Position numbers and translations under genes: made by a program | The notes under the pieces: model-generated | The model's input: the letters and a program-made list of their open reading frames with translations, nothing else | The model's database searches: none | Told to the model about the DNA's origin: nothing | NCBI GenBank assembly: GCA_024082115.1 | Contig: JAMRYE010000012.1 | Location: 2,232,001-2,296,000, forward strand | Length of the DNA: 64,000 nt | Direction of reading: 5' to 3' | Source of the DNA: Rhinocladiella similis | Lineage: Eukaryota; Ascomycota; Eurotiomycetes; Chaetothyriales; Herpotrichiellaceae | Shown: positions 1 to 11,600 of the stretch, one piece after another | How the letters are laid out: each line of letters opens with the position of its first letter | How positions within the stretch are numbered: the stretch's first letter is position 1

Positions 1-1305
1 ACTACTACTGCACGCAAAGAAGAAGTACGCAGCCGTCAACATGGCAGAAGTGGACGGCAAGTACATTGAGAAGCTTGAAGTCAAGGGTCTTGATATGAAA
101 AGGCGAGAATACTGCAATCTTTCTAAAGATGCTTCTAAGAAGCTGCTCAATGAAATTCTGTCCGGAGACGACGCCGAGGTGGTTCTGGAAAGAATCCACG
201 AATATCTTCGCGATCTAGCGAACAAGATGAGAGAAAACACCATCCCACAGACACAATATGTCATCTACACGGTAAGTGCGTACTCGTTGTCTTGGTAAAC
301 AATGACTGACCAGTATAGAAACTCGGCAAGAATCCAACAGAATATCCCAATGCCGACTCGATGCCTCAAGTTCAGGTGGCTCTTCGAGAAATTGCTCGTG
401 GCAAGAATGTCCGAGTCAACGATGTCATGTCCTATATTGTCACCATGGGCGATGAGTCTACCAAGGGTCTACCAGCTCCTAAGCGTGCATATACGCCTCA
501 GGATGTACTTAAACCAGGGTCAGGACTTGTGCCAGATGTGGACTATTACTTGTCCAAGCAAATTTTCCCACCGATTGAGCGTTTGTGTGCGCCGATTCCC
601 GGTACCGACTCTGTCAGGTTGGCAGAGTGTTTGGGGCTAGATGTCCGCAAGTACCAAATCAGCATGACAAGCGGTGACAGTCGGCAAAGCAACGAAATCT
701 TCCCTCTGGAATCGCAAATCCCTGACAGTGTTCGTTATCGAGACGCAGCCCGGCTCAAGCTCCGATGCCGACATTGCGAGCAGACCACAGTCTTCGAAGG
801 CTTGTGCGATTCAACCACGACTTGCACACCTGATGGCATTGTATGCAGCAATGCTGATTGCCAGCAAATGTTCACCAAGATGGCTGTGATAACCCAATTG
901 GAATCACAAATACGAGTCCAGACCTGCCTTTACTATGAGGGTTGGCTTGTGTGTGACGACTCGTCATGTGGCAACCGCACTCGACAGATTTCAGTGTATG
1001 GCCATCGATGTCTTGGCCCCAGTGGTCGTGCCGAAGGGTGCCTGGGCCGTATGTCATATGAATACAGTGAAAAGAAACTCTACAATCAACTCCTGTACTT
1101 CGCCATGTTGTTCGACACGGAGAGGGCGAAGAACAAAGCAAAGTCAGACAAGGAGTATACTGACAGACGAGATCGCATTGTGGTCCTCGCCGAGACGAAC
1201 AAGGACAGATTTGACGGTATCAAGACTGTTGTTGATGGCTACTTGAGGAAATGTGGGCGGCAATGGGTAGAGATGGACACTTTGTTCGGGTTTGCTTTGA
1301 GATGA
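1..1305 (+). CDS. POL1: DNA polymerase alpha catalytic subunit, C-terminal part (5' truncated by window edge)
   Basis: This is the C-terminal end of the family B replicative polymerase that extends RNA primers made by primase. The coding frame is open from base 2, so the gene starts outside the window. Exons are <2..271 and 319..1305; the intron 272..318 has a GTAAGT donor and a TATAG acceptor and joins in phase 0. The first residues contain the KKKYAA motif typical of family B polymerases, followed by a stretch containing VKGLDMKRREYC. The far C-terminus carries two cysteine clusters, CRHC...C...C (about 750-870) and C...C...C...C (about 925-1045). These match the zinc/iron-sulphur module that binds the B subunit and primase. 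It ends in FALR with TGA. The identification is very secure; only the missing N-terminal part is unknown. Confidence 0.96.
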
Positions 1306-1701
1306 GATGGATTTTTCTGTTAGTCTTTTTGGAATAGTGAGCTGAGTCGAGAGCTGGCTTTGATAGGGAAAAAAGCCATCAATCATTTATGACCGTTAAC
1401 ATGAGAACCTATGCACAATACCAAGTACGATAGCTACAGAATACGTTCCTCTGACATGACCTTGGTGCGGATAACCACGGCTAAGGAGGACCTGGGCAGT
1501 ATTTTACATAGTGGGGGGGATACGACAGGACCATTTTATTCGCTTGCCGGCGACTTCACACGTCTTTTGAATACCCACCGTTTCTTTTGTTTTATCTCGG
1601 CCATAGCTTTGCGTCCAGTAGAGCAATCAGACATTTCGTTTCTCGATGATATAAAACACTCGTCCACTTCGCCCGGTGATCCCACAGATCTTTCAACCTA
1701 G
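1306..1701. other. Intergenic spacer between POL1 and the thiamine gene
   Basis: This 396-base stretch follows the POL1 stop and precedes the next ATG on the same strand, so it holds a 3' UTR and a promoter. I looked for a thiamine-pyrophosphate riboswitch core upstream of the thiamine gene and did not see one. No further feature is supported. Confidence 0.5.
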
Positions 1702-3605
1702 ATGGCACCTCCCAAGGTCCTGGTCATCGCCGGCTCTGATAGCTCGGGTGGGGCGTAAGTAAATGTATCCAGATGAGAAACTTCATTTGAGACGCCCAGC
1801 AAACACCTAGGAACTCAGACACTAATCAACTGGCGCCATAGAGGACTCGAAGCCGATCAAAAGGTCCTGGCTGCTCATGGCTGCTACGCAATGACGGCGA
1901 CGACGGCCTTGACCGCACAAAACACCCTTGGAGTTCAAGACGTCCATGTTACCCCTCCAGCCTTTGTCGGCAAACAGATCGAAGCATGTCTGAGTGATGT
2001 CTCGTGCGACGCTGTCAAACTCGGTATGTCTCCGGCTCGTCCCACGTGTGCTTCTCTTGAGGCAGTACTCTCCTCGTATACTGACGGCCGTTGCCCAACC
2101 CCAAAAGGCATGCTCGGATCGGCAGAGACCATCAAGGTGGTCGCCGACGTACTGCAAAGACACAAGGTCGATACGATTGTGCTTGACCCGGTAAGCCTGG
2201 CCCTCCTGGAAAGCAGCGTCTGCAACAGCAATAGCTCGCCAGCGCTGCCATTGCTGATTGATGTATTGATTGATTGATCCAAAAGGTCATGGTATCGACC
2301 AGCGGCCACCAACTCCTCCCAGGCGACGCCATCCGAAACCTCCGAGACAGACTCTTACCCATCACCACTCTCTTGACACCCAACATCCCGGAAGCGACTC
2401 TTCTCCTTCGAGACGCAGATATCCAATACAAGTCCCCCTCATGTCTGGACGACCTCAAAACGCTGGCGAAGATGGTCCACAGCCTCGGCCCCGGCGCCGT
2501 TCTGCTGAAAGGAGGACACATGCCCCTGACGACGGCGTACGCCAAAGCGACGACCGACGATGAGATGGCATGGACCGTCGACATCCTCTACGACGGCAGC
2601 GACTTCACGCTCGTCGAGTCTCCTTATCTCCGATCCAAAAACACCCACGGTACAGGATGTAGTCTCGCCAGCGCCATCGCAGCCAACCTCGCAACCCAAA
2701 AATCCCAATCCCAATCTCCATCTTCTCGACCTGGATCCACATCCAACCCCGACTCGCACGAGCAGTCCCTGTCGTCCATGTCGCTCCCCCTCGCCACGCG
2801 CTCCGCGGTCCAATACGTCTCCGTCGGCATCCAGACCTCCCACGACGACATCGGCAGCGGCTCCGGGCCCATCAACCACTTCCACAACGTGCACGCCCTC
2901 CCCTTTTCCCGCGGCCACTTCGTCGACTACCTCCTCTCTCACCCGTGCGTGGCCCCGACGTGGAAGCGCTACACCCAGCACCCCTTCGTTGAGTCCCTGG
3001 CCCGCGGCACGCTCCCGGAGCGCCTGTTCAAAAACTACCTGATCCAAGACTACCTTTACCTCACGCACTTTGCGCGCACGCACGCCCTCGCGGGGTACAA
3101 GTCGCGCAGCATGGACGCCATCACCGCCTCGGCCACCATCATCCTGCACATCCAGCGCGAGATGGAGCTGCACTTGAGCTACTGCGCGGAATTCGGCATC
3201 GCGAAATCCGACCTCGAGTCCCCCCGGCAACAACGCAGGGAGAGTCTCGCATGTACCGCGTACAGCCGGTACGTGCTCGACATAGGCCACAGCGAAGACT
3301 GGCTTGCTATCCAGATGGCCCTGGCCCCGTGCCTGATCGGGTACGGCGAGGCCGCGAGCCGTCTGTACGTCGATTCCGCGAGCAAGACCACCGACCAAGG
3401 GAACAGGTACTGGCGGTGGGTCGAGAACTATGTCGCCGAAGATTACGCGCAAGCTGTGCGCGTGGGGAGGGAGTTGATCGAGGCGCATGTCGTCAAGCAG
3501 TCGCCCCATAGAGTCCAGGAACTGATTGACATCTTTGTGAGAGCTACGGAGATGGAGGTGAGGTTTTGGGATTTTGATGCGCATCCAGCCGAAGAGGAGG
3601 AATGA
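1702..3605 (+). CDS. THI20: Bifunctional hydroxymethylpyrimidine (phosphate) kinase / TenA-type thiaminase II
   Basis: The protein fuses a ThiD-type HMP/HMP-P kinase to a TenA domain, as in yeast Thi20, and supplies and salvages the pyrimidine half of thiamine. Exons are 1702..1754, 1842..2023, 2108..2190 and 2286..3605, giving 545 aa. The N-terminus has the kinase signature GSDSSGGAGLEADQK, split by intron 1. LDP followed by VMVSTSGH spans intron 3, and the glycine-rich HGTGCSLASAI forms the phosphate and anion-hole region. The TenA part (about residues 315-535) contains FVESLARGTLPERLFKNYL and the segment MALAPCLIGYGEAA with the expected catalytic cysteine. Intron 2 is 84 nt and keeps the frame open, so a naive ORF call would include 28 false residues. 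The tail is Glu-rich. The gene is convergent with the next one. Confidence 0.93.
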
Positions 3606-3895
3606 GTAAGGAGAGAGAGAGAGAGAGAGAGAGAGAGGCCATGGACACTCTTCTAACACCACTTTTTCGATGGTGGTTATCAACTCTACACTATTTAGAA
3701 ATGAACAACTCTGGGGTAAAAGTGATGATTAGAATAGATCCCGATACCAAGGTCCAGATAGTTTCTCCCCCAGGTACTCGTACTATACAATTTACAAATA
3801 GAATACAAACACTCGTTATGAGCCTCATTTATTCTTACAGGTTCGGAGTGAGTGAGTCAGACATCTCTGTTCTTTCGCGGGGTGTTGGGTATGAT
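3606..3895. repeat. GA microsatellite in a convergent 3' spacer
   Basis: About 14 GA dinucleotides run from 3611 to 3638, immediately after the THI20 stop codon and within its presumed 3' UTR. The rest of the 290-base spacer separates two convergent genes and shows no gene. Confidence 0.7.
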
Positions 3896-5741
3896 TCAAC
3901 CAAGCACACTGCCACCGAATCCTACAGGTCTTCTCCTTCCACCATTCTCAGGCACAATCGTCATGACCTTGTAAGCCTTACCCATCCCCTTTGGCCCAGC
4001 CTCGACCAATCTCTTCCACCCCGTTTCCAATTCACCCTTTTTCTTCTCGAGCTCTTCAGGACTCAGTTGACCTCCTCTTTTGCCGAGCTCCGCGATGAGT
4101 CTCTCCGCGCGATGCTTGATGCCAAGCTGACCCAACCAGAACCCTTGTTCGACCGGTCCGTGGACTTCGACACCTGGACTCGCTTCGAGAGCCTCGTGAG
4201 CGAGGGCTACAAAGTCAACGTCCGCACTGATATCTGCTTCACCGGCGTACAGAAACGGCGAGACGATCTTGTGTTTGCGAATGGCGCGGAGAGAGTCGAC
4301 CGGGACAGTTTCCAGAGGTCCGTAGTCAATGATGAGAGCGGCACCGGTCGGTTTACTGTCGCCCTGAGCTTGGGCGTCGCCTTTCGAATGAGAAGAATCT
4401 GCCGCCGCGGCTCCCCCAATCCGTCGTGCAAATTCCTGAATGTAGCGTGAACTCTCGGGAGATACCTCCACTCGAGACGAGACTTGATTCTTGAGGTGGC
4501 GATAACGCGGTCGTTCGGGGATGACCAACGAACTAGGCGTGCTTGCTTTGGCGAGGGTAAGCTGGAAATCAGGCTCAGGCTGCTGTTTGTGAGCCGCCGC
4601 TGCTGGAGAATCCGCGCCATTGAGGACTTGTGAAGACAAGTCGAATTTGGGCTTCGTCGGCGCAACCAATAATTCTCGCCATTGCGGCAACTTGCTAGCC
4701 ATAGAAGGTTTCGGTACAGGCTGGCCGGCGTCGTTCAAGAGCTTACTCTGCGCCTCCTGCTCCTCTTCCGTCTTTGGCGCCACCGACTCGAACGCATGGA
4801 TGGGCAGGGCGTCGAAAAACTCGTGCGCAATAATGAACGGCATTGTCTGGTCGCCCGTTTCCGTGCTGTCAGGTAGCAGAACGACATCTTCAACCCAGCG
4901 CACAGGAATGCCTTGCTTGCTAGTGGCTTCCCACCAGACATTCTTCCCCGTAGGGTCTCTGACCTCCTTCATTTCCGCATTTTCTCCGCAAAGGACGTCT
5001 TTCTGTTTAACCCTCAGCCCTTCCCCTGCTTCGACGAGCCAAACCGCAGAGACCGACTTGGCAAACGTGCCGAACTGTCCGATCGTTCTCAGGATGTCGC
5101 TCATCAACGTGCCCCGTCCAGGACCCATCTCGATAAACTGGACGCCCTGAAAGGGCCGACCTTGTGCCATCCATTCCGTCATGAACCATATTCCCACCAA
5201 CTCGCCAAAGATCTGCGATATCTCGGGAGAAGTTATAAAGTCACCCGCCGTGCCGAATTGGTCTGCTGCATCTTCGCGGGTCGTCGTGTAGTACCCGCCC
5301 TCGGGGTTCGTGAGGCATTGGCGCATGTAGGATGCGATGGAAACGGGACCGGTGACCTATACATCGTGTATACACAGGAGCACATCAGCCTCTGCAGTTT
5401 CACCATTTGGGGGTGGTTGGGGGAGAGGGCGAGCATGTCATGCGGACTAACACGCGTACCTCTATCGCCTGCGCGATTGTCTTCGCCAATGGTGTCGACC
5501 ACCGTCGGACCGGCAAGGTAGGACTCGCTGCAGTTTTCGCTTCGGGCGGCTGTGGCGTAGGCACCTCTTGATTTCCATCTACGGGCTTTGATGAGGCACT
5601 GCTCGACCATCTCTGAGCCGAGTGTGTATGCGTATGTGCATGTGGCCTAGGATGCCCCTCGTGAACATACTGAGACGCAGGCTGAAAGACTGGCTTGTTC
5701 AGCCGAAGCACTCGTTGAAGACGAGATGCTCCATGTCTCAT
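3896..5741 (-). CDS. NDUFAF7: NDUFAF7/MidA-family mitochondrial protein arginine methyltransferase
   Basis: This belongs to the MidA (DUF185) family of SAM-dependent methyltransferases. Its animal member NDUFAF7 dimethylates an arginine of a complex I subunit early in assembly, inside mitochondria. Exons on the minus strand are 5741..5460 and 5356..3896, joined in phase 0 across an intron with a GTACGC donor, giving 580 aa. The start was chosen at the ATG giving MRHGASRLQRVLRL, a basic amphipathic presequence-like N-terminus. Family landmarks are NPEGGYYTT, GDFITSPEISQIFGE and the SAM-binding loop GPGRGTLMSD (about residue 173), then an HEFFDALP block and a C-terminal LIIDYGP segment. Residues 300-400 contain low-complexity insertions compared with bacterial homologues. 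The identification is strong. The target arginine in this organism is inferred from the family. Confidence 0.9.
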
Positions 5742-6377
5742 CTCGAGACTAATCCCAGTCTCCTGTTTCTCACAGGTAACAAAGGAAAAGTTGTGACAGA
5801 CAAACAAATACTTGGTAAACGAACTGGGGACGTTTTGCAACACGAGTGAAATCAACCAAGGTACTTTAAATGCTAACGACGAAATTATGTCCCCGAAGTT
5901 CTTGCGGCTCCAGCAGATGAGTTTACTTGACTATACCTAAAGAAGCCTATTAAATATTCGTCCTCCACTACCATACTGTGCTGTAGGTAGGTATCCCAGC
6001 CATACATTTCTCAATGGGTGACGTTCTTTCTTCCACTTATCTTTATTGACTAGCTATATTTCCATAGCAGTATCTACCGAGTCGGCAAGTCTGGATCTCA
6101 CAAGAAGTAGTCTCGTAGTCCAAACCCCCTGGAAGTGGGACGTAATAGTGGAATCATTCCATTGGTATGGATCAGATATGTAACTTCTACAAAAGGTCCA
6201 AAAGGGACACAAATTAGGTAGGTGAAGAAGAAGAAGAAGAGGAAGAGAGAGAGAAAAGCCAGCCTTTCCCCCCTGGACCGACTTCTCACACAGCATACTA
6301 AAAAACACCATCGCTATGCAACCAAAAATCATACCCATCATATACTGTACACTGGAGCACACCCGAAGGAAATCACC
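5742..6377. other. Intergenic region with a GAA-rich tract
   Basis: This 636-base spacer lies between the start of the NDUFAF7 gene and the end of the PPR gene, both on the minus strand. It contains a purine tract of GAA repeats at about 6222-6256, read as CTT on the transcribed strand. No gene is seen. Confidence 0.5.
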
Positions 6378-8996
6378 TCACCTCTCCAGATCAAAAAAAT
6401 CGCTTCTTCCAGTGCGTTTTGCCAGATCTTGAAAGCCACCTCCCCATCCCTTGTAGTTCTTCTCCTCCTCGCTCCCATCATTCTGACTACCTCTGAGTTC
6501 GAACTTCTTCTTTCGCGGAGGTCCTCGATCCTGGTTCGGCCGCAACACACTCTGTGGAAACTGCGCCCGGATTCTCTCCTCCTTCACCAGTTCGCGCTTC
6601 TGGATTCTAGAGAGATTCCTCTCCTCCCTCTTCTTCTCCACTTTTGATCTTGCCGCCTTGATAGATTTGAGTGTTCTTGCTCGCTGTCCGTAATGGTCGT
6701 CAAGGGGGCGTTTGCCGCCACCATCGACCCCACTTTCACCTCCATCATCGTCGTCGTCGTCCTCCCAGGCCGCTGTGCGTGATACCCTGGCCGTTTTCTC
6801 CCCAGTTGGACTCTGATCAACCATGCTCTCGACTTTCCCTAGGAACGCCGCGATCCTTCGCTTCTTCGACCAGCACTCCTCAAGGATGGCAGAATCCAAA
6901 GGACCCATTCCATCATCCTCCAACCGTTCATTGACTCGCAAAATCTTGTCATATACGCCAATGACAGTTCTTAAGAAGTCAACCATTGGGCCCGTGCTCT
7001 CCATGACACTGTATGGCGTGATCTTTCGTTTGTCTAGCAACGTCTGGACGCTCTTGGTGCGAACCTTCACATCTTGGAGCCGTTCAAGCTCGGTGACGTG
7101 GGACTTGATCAAACGCATGACGTTAGTGACCTCGGGCTTTAGCTTTTCCAAAGCCACGAACGTATTATTCTTGGAAGGATCTCGCTCGAAGTCGAGATCA
7201 CCTTCCTTGGTCTTCACCAGTGGGTCACCATCAAGTCCTTTCGTGGTAGCCATGGCCAGCTGCAAATATTTGTCGAGGACTGAAGGTGCAAACTTCAGCC
7301 AGATACCTTGGTGCTCGTCTTCTGAAGCCTTTGCTTCCACGCTGTCTTCCATCAGCTTGATGATGCGAGTCGCGATCGAGAATACGTTTGGATTCTTCTT
7401 GTCTCGGTAACAGGTACTCATAGCAATGATAAATGTGCCTCGACTCATGAGTTGCCGTTGGACATGGGCTGGCCGTGGCTGCAGCAGCAGATCAAGTGTT
7501 GCCTGACTTGCGCGAGAGACACGGAGTAGCCGCATGTACGAGACAATGTTGGCTCTATCGGCCTGTAGCTCGTAAGGGCCTTTGGGTGAGGTGAGCAGTT
7601 GCCAGTAGTATTTGCCTGCCCCAATCTGTCGCAGGGCAGTAGTAGCCTCTAAAAGCATCGAGAGAGTATTTTCGCCTGGCGCAGCATAGATAGAAGAGTC
7701 GATGTTGGCAATTGGCATAGACTGGGCCGTTTTTGGGGTGACATCAGTTGACGAGGGGGCTACCTCTTCAGAATCATCGATCACGCCAGCCGTGAGCATT
7801 CGCCGGTCTTCAATCTCCCTCTCGGGAGTACCATCACCTGCATAGCGAGGGATGTTCATGGTTTGCTGGACCAAATTCAACACATCTTCATAAGCTTTGG
7901 GTTCGGACGACAGCAGGAGAACTCTACCCATGGCACAGACTAGTTGTTCATCAAGCTGTAAAAGACCCCTCCTCCATCGAGCCACAATGTCGACCCAGAG
8001 GTTTCGAGCGTCATTTACGGCTTCCTCGAATATTGGCTGAGGATCATACTCGCGATCTGGTGAACTTGCCCCCAACTTCACGGCACGGTGTCGAACTTCG
8101 GAGTGGATGGTGTTCAAGATAGTCGTGAATGTGATGTGATCGGGAGCGCCAGGGCCCTGCTCAGGGAGTTTCCCAGCAATCACCCACATGGAATCAATGA
8201 AGAGTGCTCGAGCACAAACATTGAGAACTGCGTTGGTATGAATAATTGTTGGTTTGACAGCAGAGTTCGCCGCGCCGATCGAGTTGTAGACCTTGATCGC
8301 ATCTTCGACGACACCTGGCTGCTTGTAGTTCTCTCGGTAGCCTCTTAGCATGATCGTGTAGGTATGTGCGTCAGGCTTGTGGCCTCTTTTTTTTCATCTA
8401 GTGGGTCAACTTATCAGCATCCATCTAGTATCTCGCATAGTTAGGCACCATACCTCGTTGTAGATTTTCCACGCATCTTTTGGTCTTCGTTGTTGCATCA
8501 GCCAATCTATCAGATGGTTCCAACTGACAGTATTATCGATGTTCACCCGGGAGACGCCAACCCCCCTGTCACTCTCGCGAACAAGGTTCAAAGCAGCATC
8601 GAATTTTGAATCTCTCAACTTGTCGGCGACAGTCTGAGCCAGCTTTAACGGGTCGCTCAAGTATTGCAGTTCCCGTCTCGCATTCTGTTGGACCTCAGTC
8701 CTGCCATGGTTGTTCATGAGACGGAGACGGTTGTTCTTCCTCGCCTCCGCGTCTTTGGACGCTGCTCTTGCAACAGCAGGCTCGCCTCTCCATGAAGGCC
8801 CCTTGATTCGTTTTTCCGTTCCGAGGGTCTTCGTGAGGAGCCTCCGGTGATGGCCTTGCTGGAGTGATTGGAGAGTAGCATGGTTGCGGCGGAAGATGGC
8901 CGCTGTACGGAGTGGGAATGGAGGGCTCGCAGATGCGGGAACATCGACACTGAGGGATTGGAATGCCCGTAGCAGACAGGCCGGACAAGTAAACAT
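6378..8996 (-). CDS. Pentatricopeptide repeat (PPR) protein, probably mitochondrial; apparent +1 frameshift at a homopolymer
   Basis: PPR proteins bind organellar RNA. Exon 1 is 8996..8454 (181 codons) and begins MFTCPACLLRAF, an Arg-rich N-terminus consistent with mitochondrial import. The intron runs to an ACTAG acceptor, so exon 2 would begin at 8397. Exon 2 then starts ATG plus eight A (plus-strand T run 8387..8394), which puts it out of frame. With seven A it would read KIYNE joined to MKKRGHKPDAHTYTIMLRGY, a textbook PPR helix pair, and continue uninterrupted to the stop at 6378 (about 853 aa in total). An alternative acceptor CACAAG at 8376 would restore the frame without a change but would delete about seven residues of that repeat. 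Further repeat-like segments follow (for example HTNAVLNVCARALFIDSMW). The C-terminal 150 residues are basic and charged. A CCM1-like mitochondrial RNA processing role is possible but unproven. Confidence 0.8.
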
Positions 8997-11600
8997 TGAT
9001 TGAAAAGGCCCAGCACGAGCTCAGTCAAGTATATGTAGGAAGAACGTCGTTACAAGTCGCCATTGCAATTTGCAAGACTTCACCATCGCAGCCAGTCCTG
9101 CGCGGTCAACTTTTTTTCCACGGAGCAAGTGAGCCGAGACACTGAATACTTCGCACGTGATGGGCTGAACTTGAACACACTGGCACCACATGGAATCGTC
9201 ATTCCGATTATGCCTTACAAAATATGCATTAGATGGGAGTATGGGTTCAAATTGCACTATCGATAGATGGTATCGCCATGTAGTGACCTTCCAGATCTCG
9301 TACACTACAGGTTATGACAGATCACTAATCAATCCCAGGTAGAACAACTCGATTCATCATCGCATCTATCAAGATCGCTCTCCAGAAACCAGGCTTACCA
9401 AAAGAGTCTATCCACGCCTTCAACGTGACCTGGTTCTCCAATAGCTGCAAAGATACGTCTCTTGGTTCCTCTCATACAAGTGTGAAACCTGTACACCTAG
9501 CTAGCCACTCCACGGCCACCCACCACGAGGAATACTGCGGCCCTGGACCAGCACTAAACTAAGTCCAGGGCTTGATGCAGGGTGCCTCTGGTGGCGTGGC
9601 CAAAACCGTGCCCGTGTTACCTGTGCGAGATGCCGCCTTTGATCTGCTCCCGCTGGACTTCCGAAGTGGCGAATGTGTAACCTTTCTTAGCCTGGCCATA
9701 ACCTGTCCTGCTCGTATTGTACAGTTCTAGAGATACTGGACAGTATGCCTTTGGTCGGAGCACAGTCAGGAGCAATTGCTCGTCTATCACGTTGCCAGAC
9801 TTGGGTCTCTGACGATGGATGGCTGGCACCAGATCACCTTCAAGCCGCATCCAAATCAGCCGAGAGTTCTTTTCCAGGTTTCTGGTTGAAATCCGGTTTC
9901 CCGGTGAGTGTTGCCATCCTCCTCTTGAGTACGAGCACTCGTAGATGTCCATCTAGAGATGTCGAGCCCTGAGAGATGTCCGCTGGGGGGGGGGGGGGGG
10001 GGGGGGGGTCCTCCGTTCTCCACGTCATCAGGCTGAGGTGTCAGCGAACGGCCGTCATCGAGGCTAACGGGTGCGGCTGGACAGCCTCGTGTTTCCCAAA
10101 GTCTAGCATCGAAGAAATCGCCAGGCTTGTACAAGGTAGGGATGGCTGGATGGGCGTTGTGGACGAGTCTAAGTAGTAAGCATGGTCTGGTCTAGACCTT
10201 GGGGACACGAGGTACGTACTTGTAGTTGACTTTGGTTCGCGACAGATTCACTGGGCCAGCGATCTTGCAGATGGCCTTTTCTGACGTCTTTAGGGCCGCT
10301 CCGCTGTCGACCAGCAGACTATTGTACTAGGCAAGGTGGTTAGTCCATCAGCTTGTCCGCGCCAGTGTTAGTGGTGTTAGTTAGAGCCTGTGAAGCCTAA
10401 AGGCTCTAGTCTCAGAGCCCAAGCATGCCTGTGTCTTTAGCCCTGGCGCCGTTTCCACCACACCACTGGCACCACACAGGCACACCTGTTCCTCGCACCA
10501 AGCTCCCGTCAAGCTGCCACCTGCGCGCCGGCGAATTTCTTGCATCAGCCTCTTTCTACCCCAGAGTCAGACTAAATCCAAACTCACCATTCGGGCACCA
10601 TATTAGTTCCCATGGTGTTGTGTAACCGTGCTAGAGTCGGATTCGATACCTGGTAGGTGACTTTGCCACACGCCAAACGTCCACCATCGCTTGCCCTTGT
10701 ATAACCTTAACCACACGACATTAGATCTTCCAGAATCACTTCTCGTGCCTCACATTCCTCGAGAGAATTGGGGCAGGTGACATCAACAAAGACCAGAGGC
10801 GGAATCTACGCCTCAAATGTGGTGGGCACGTCTATTATACCTTCTCCTCAGCCAGTCATTGCCTAGGTCTATCCGAAAAGAGATCAGAAAGAGTGGACGA
10901 ACAAAAGATATCATGATTCTGTAATGGTATTTTGATTGGCTTGTTTGGTCAGACCCGGTTTCAGCAAGACCACGCCGGTATGTTCTAGTAAGATAAACAC
11001 GGCCGCGTCGGACCTCTGGCAAAAGCCGGAGGCATATCCTGCTCGATTCTGAACATCGTCAATGTACAAAGGATGGACTCAAACACCTCTCCCCTGAGGC
11101 AACTGAATTGCCGCCGCGGTTGCAGCGGCCGTGACCGACAAAGGTTTCCCTTTTCACTCTCTCGGGTCATAGGTTCGTGAATGGGATGTTTGTGTCGACA
11201 AACATCCACACGCTCATACTCTTCTGTCACCTCAAAAAGTGCATGCGCTCGGCCGTCGTAACATTCGTCCCCTTACTTGAAATCTTGTAGCGCTAGGCCG
11301 GTTCTGATGCACCCAGCCAGAAGAAACGAAGAACAGAAAAAACAGTAAATCATCAATAGACCACAATCCACCAGCCAGCCAACCTGGCCCTTGAACTCCT
11401 GCCAGCATGGCCTCGATTCTTTTGAGATTCCCGGGGTTGCTCATTATCTCCTCCTCTCCCACCTAGGGTATCTGTTGCGAAAATGAAGTGGCACCGCACC
11501 AATGCACACAAGCACGGCATTCTAGAACAGCCCTTATGTGCACAACTTCAGTCTGCAAGCTATTCATAAGCCACTCAACATTGCCGCCGGATCGAAAGCT
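8997..11600. other. 2.6-kb gene-free region containing a 24-base poly-G tract
   Basis: Upstream of the PPR gene and downstream of con7 I find no ORF with convincing protein features. A perfect run of 24 G lies at 9985..10008; short ORFs crossing it give poly-Gly or poly-Pro and are not credible genes. The stretch may hold the PPR promoter and the con7 3' UTR. Confidence 0.5.

Noticed and set aside
1411..1701. Possible TPP riboswitch upstream of the thiamine gene
   Set aside because: The CTGAGA and GGGTGA-type conserved core could not be found, and fungal examples are mostly in other thiamine genes.
2439..3683. 414-codon minus-strand ORF opposite the thiamine gene
   Set aside because: It is an antisense shadow of a GC-rich coding region, with repetitive Val/Gly/Arg/Asp composition and no domains.
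3602..4450. 282-codon plus-strand ORF over the GA repeat and the methyltransferase end
   Set aside because: It begins in a simple repeat and then runs antisense to a well-supported gene.
9840..10134. ORFs with poly-Pro or poly-Gly over the G24 tract
   Set aside because: They arise from the homopolymer itself and have no other protein-like features.
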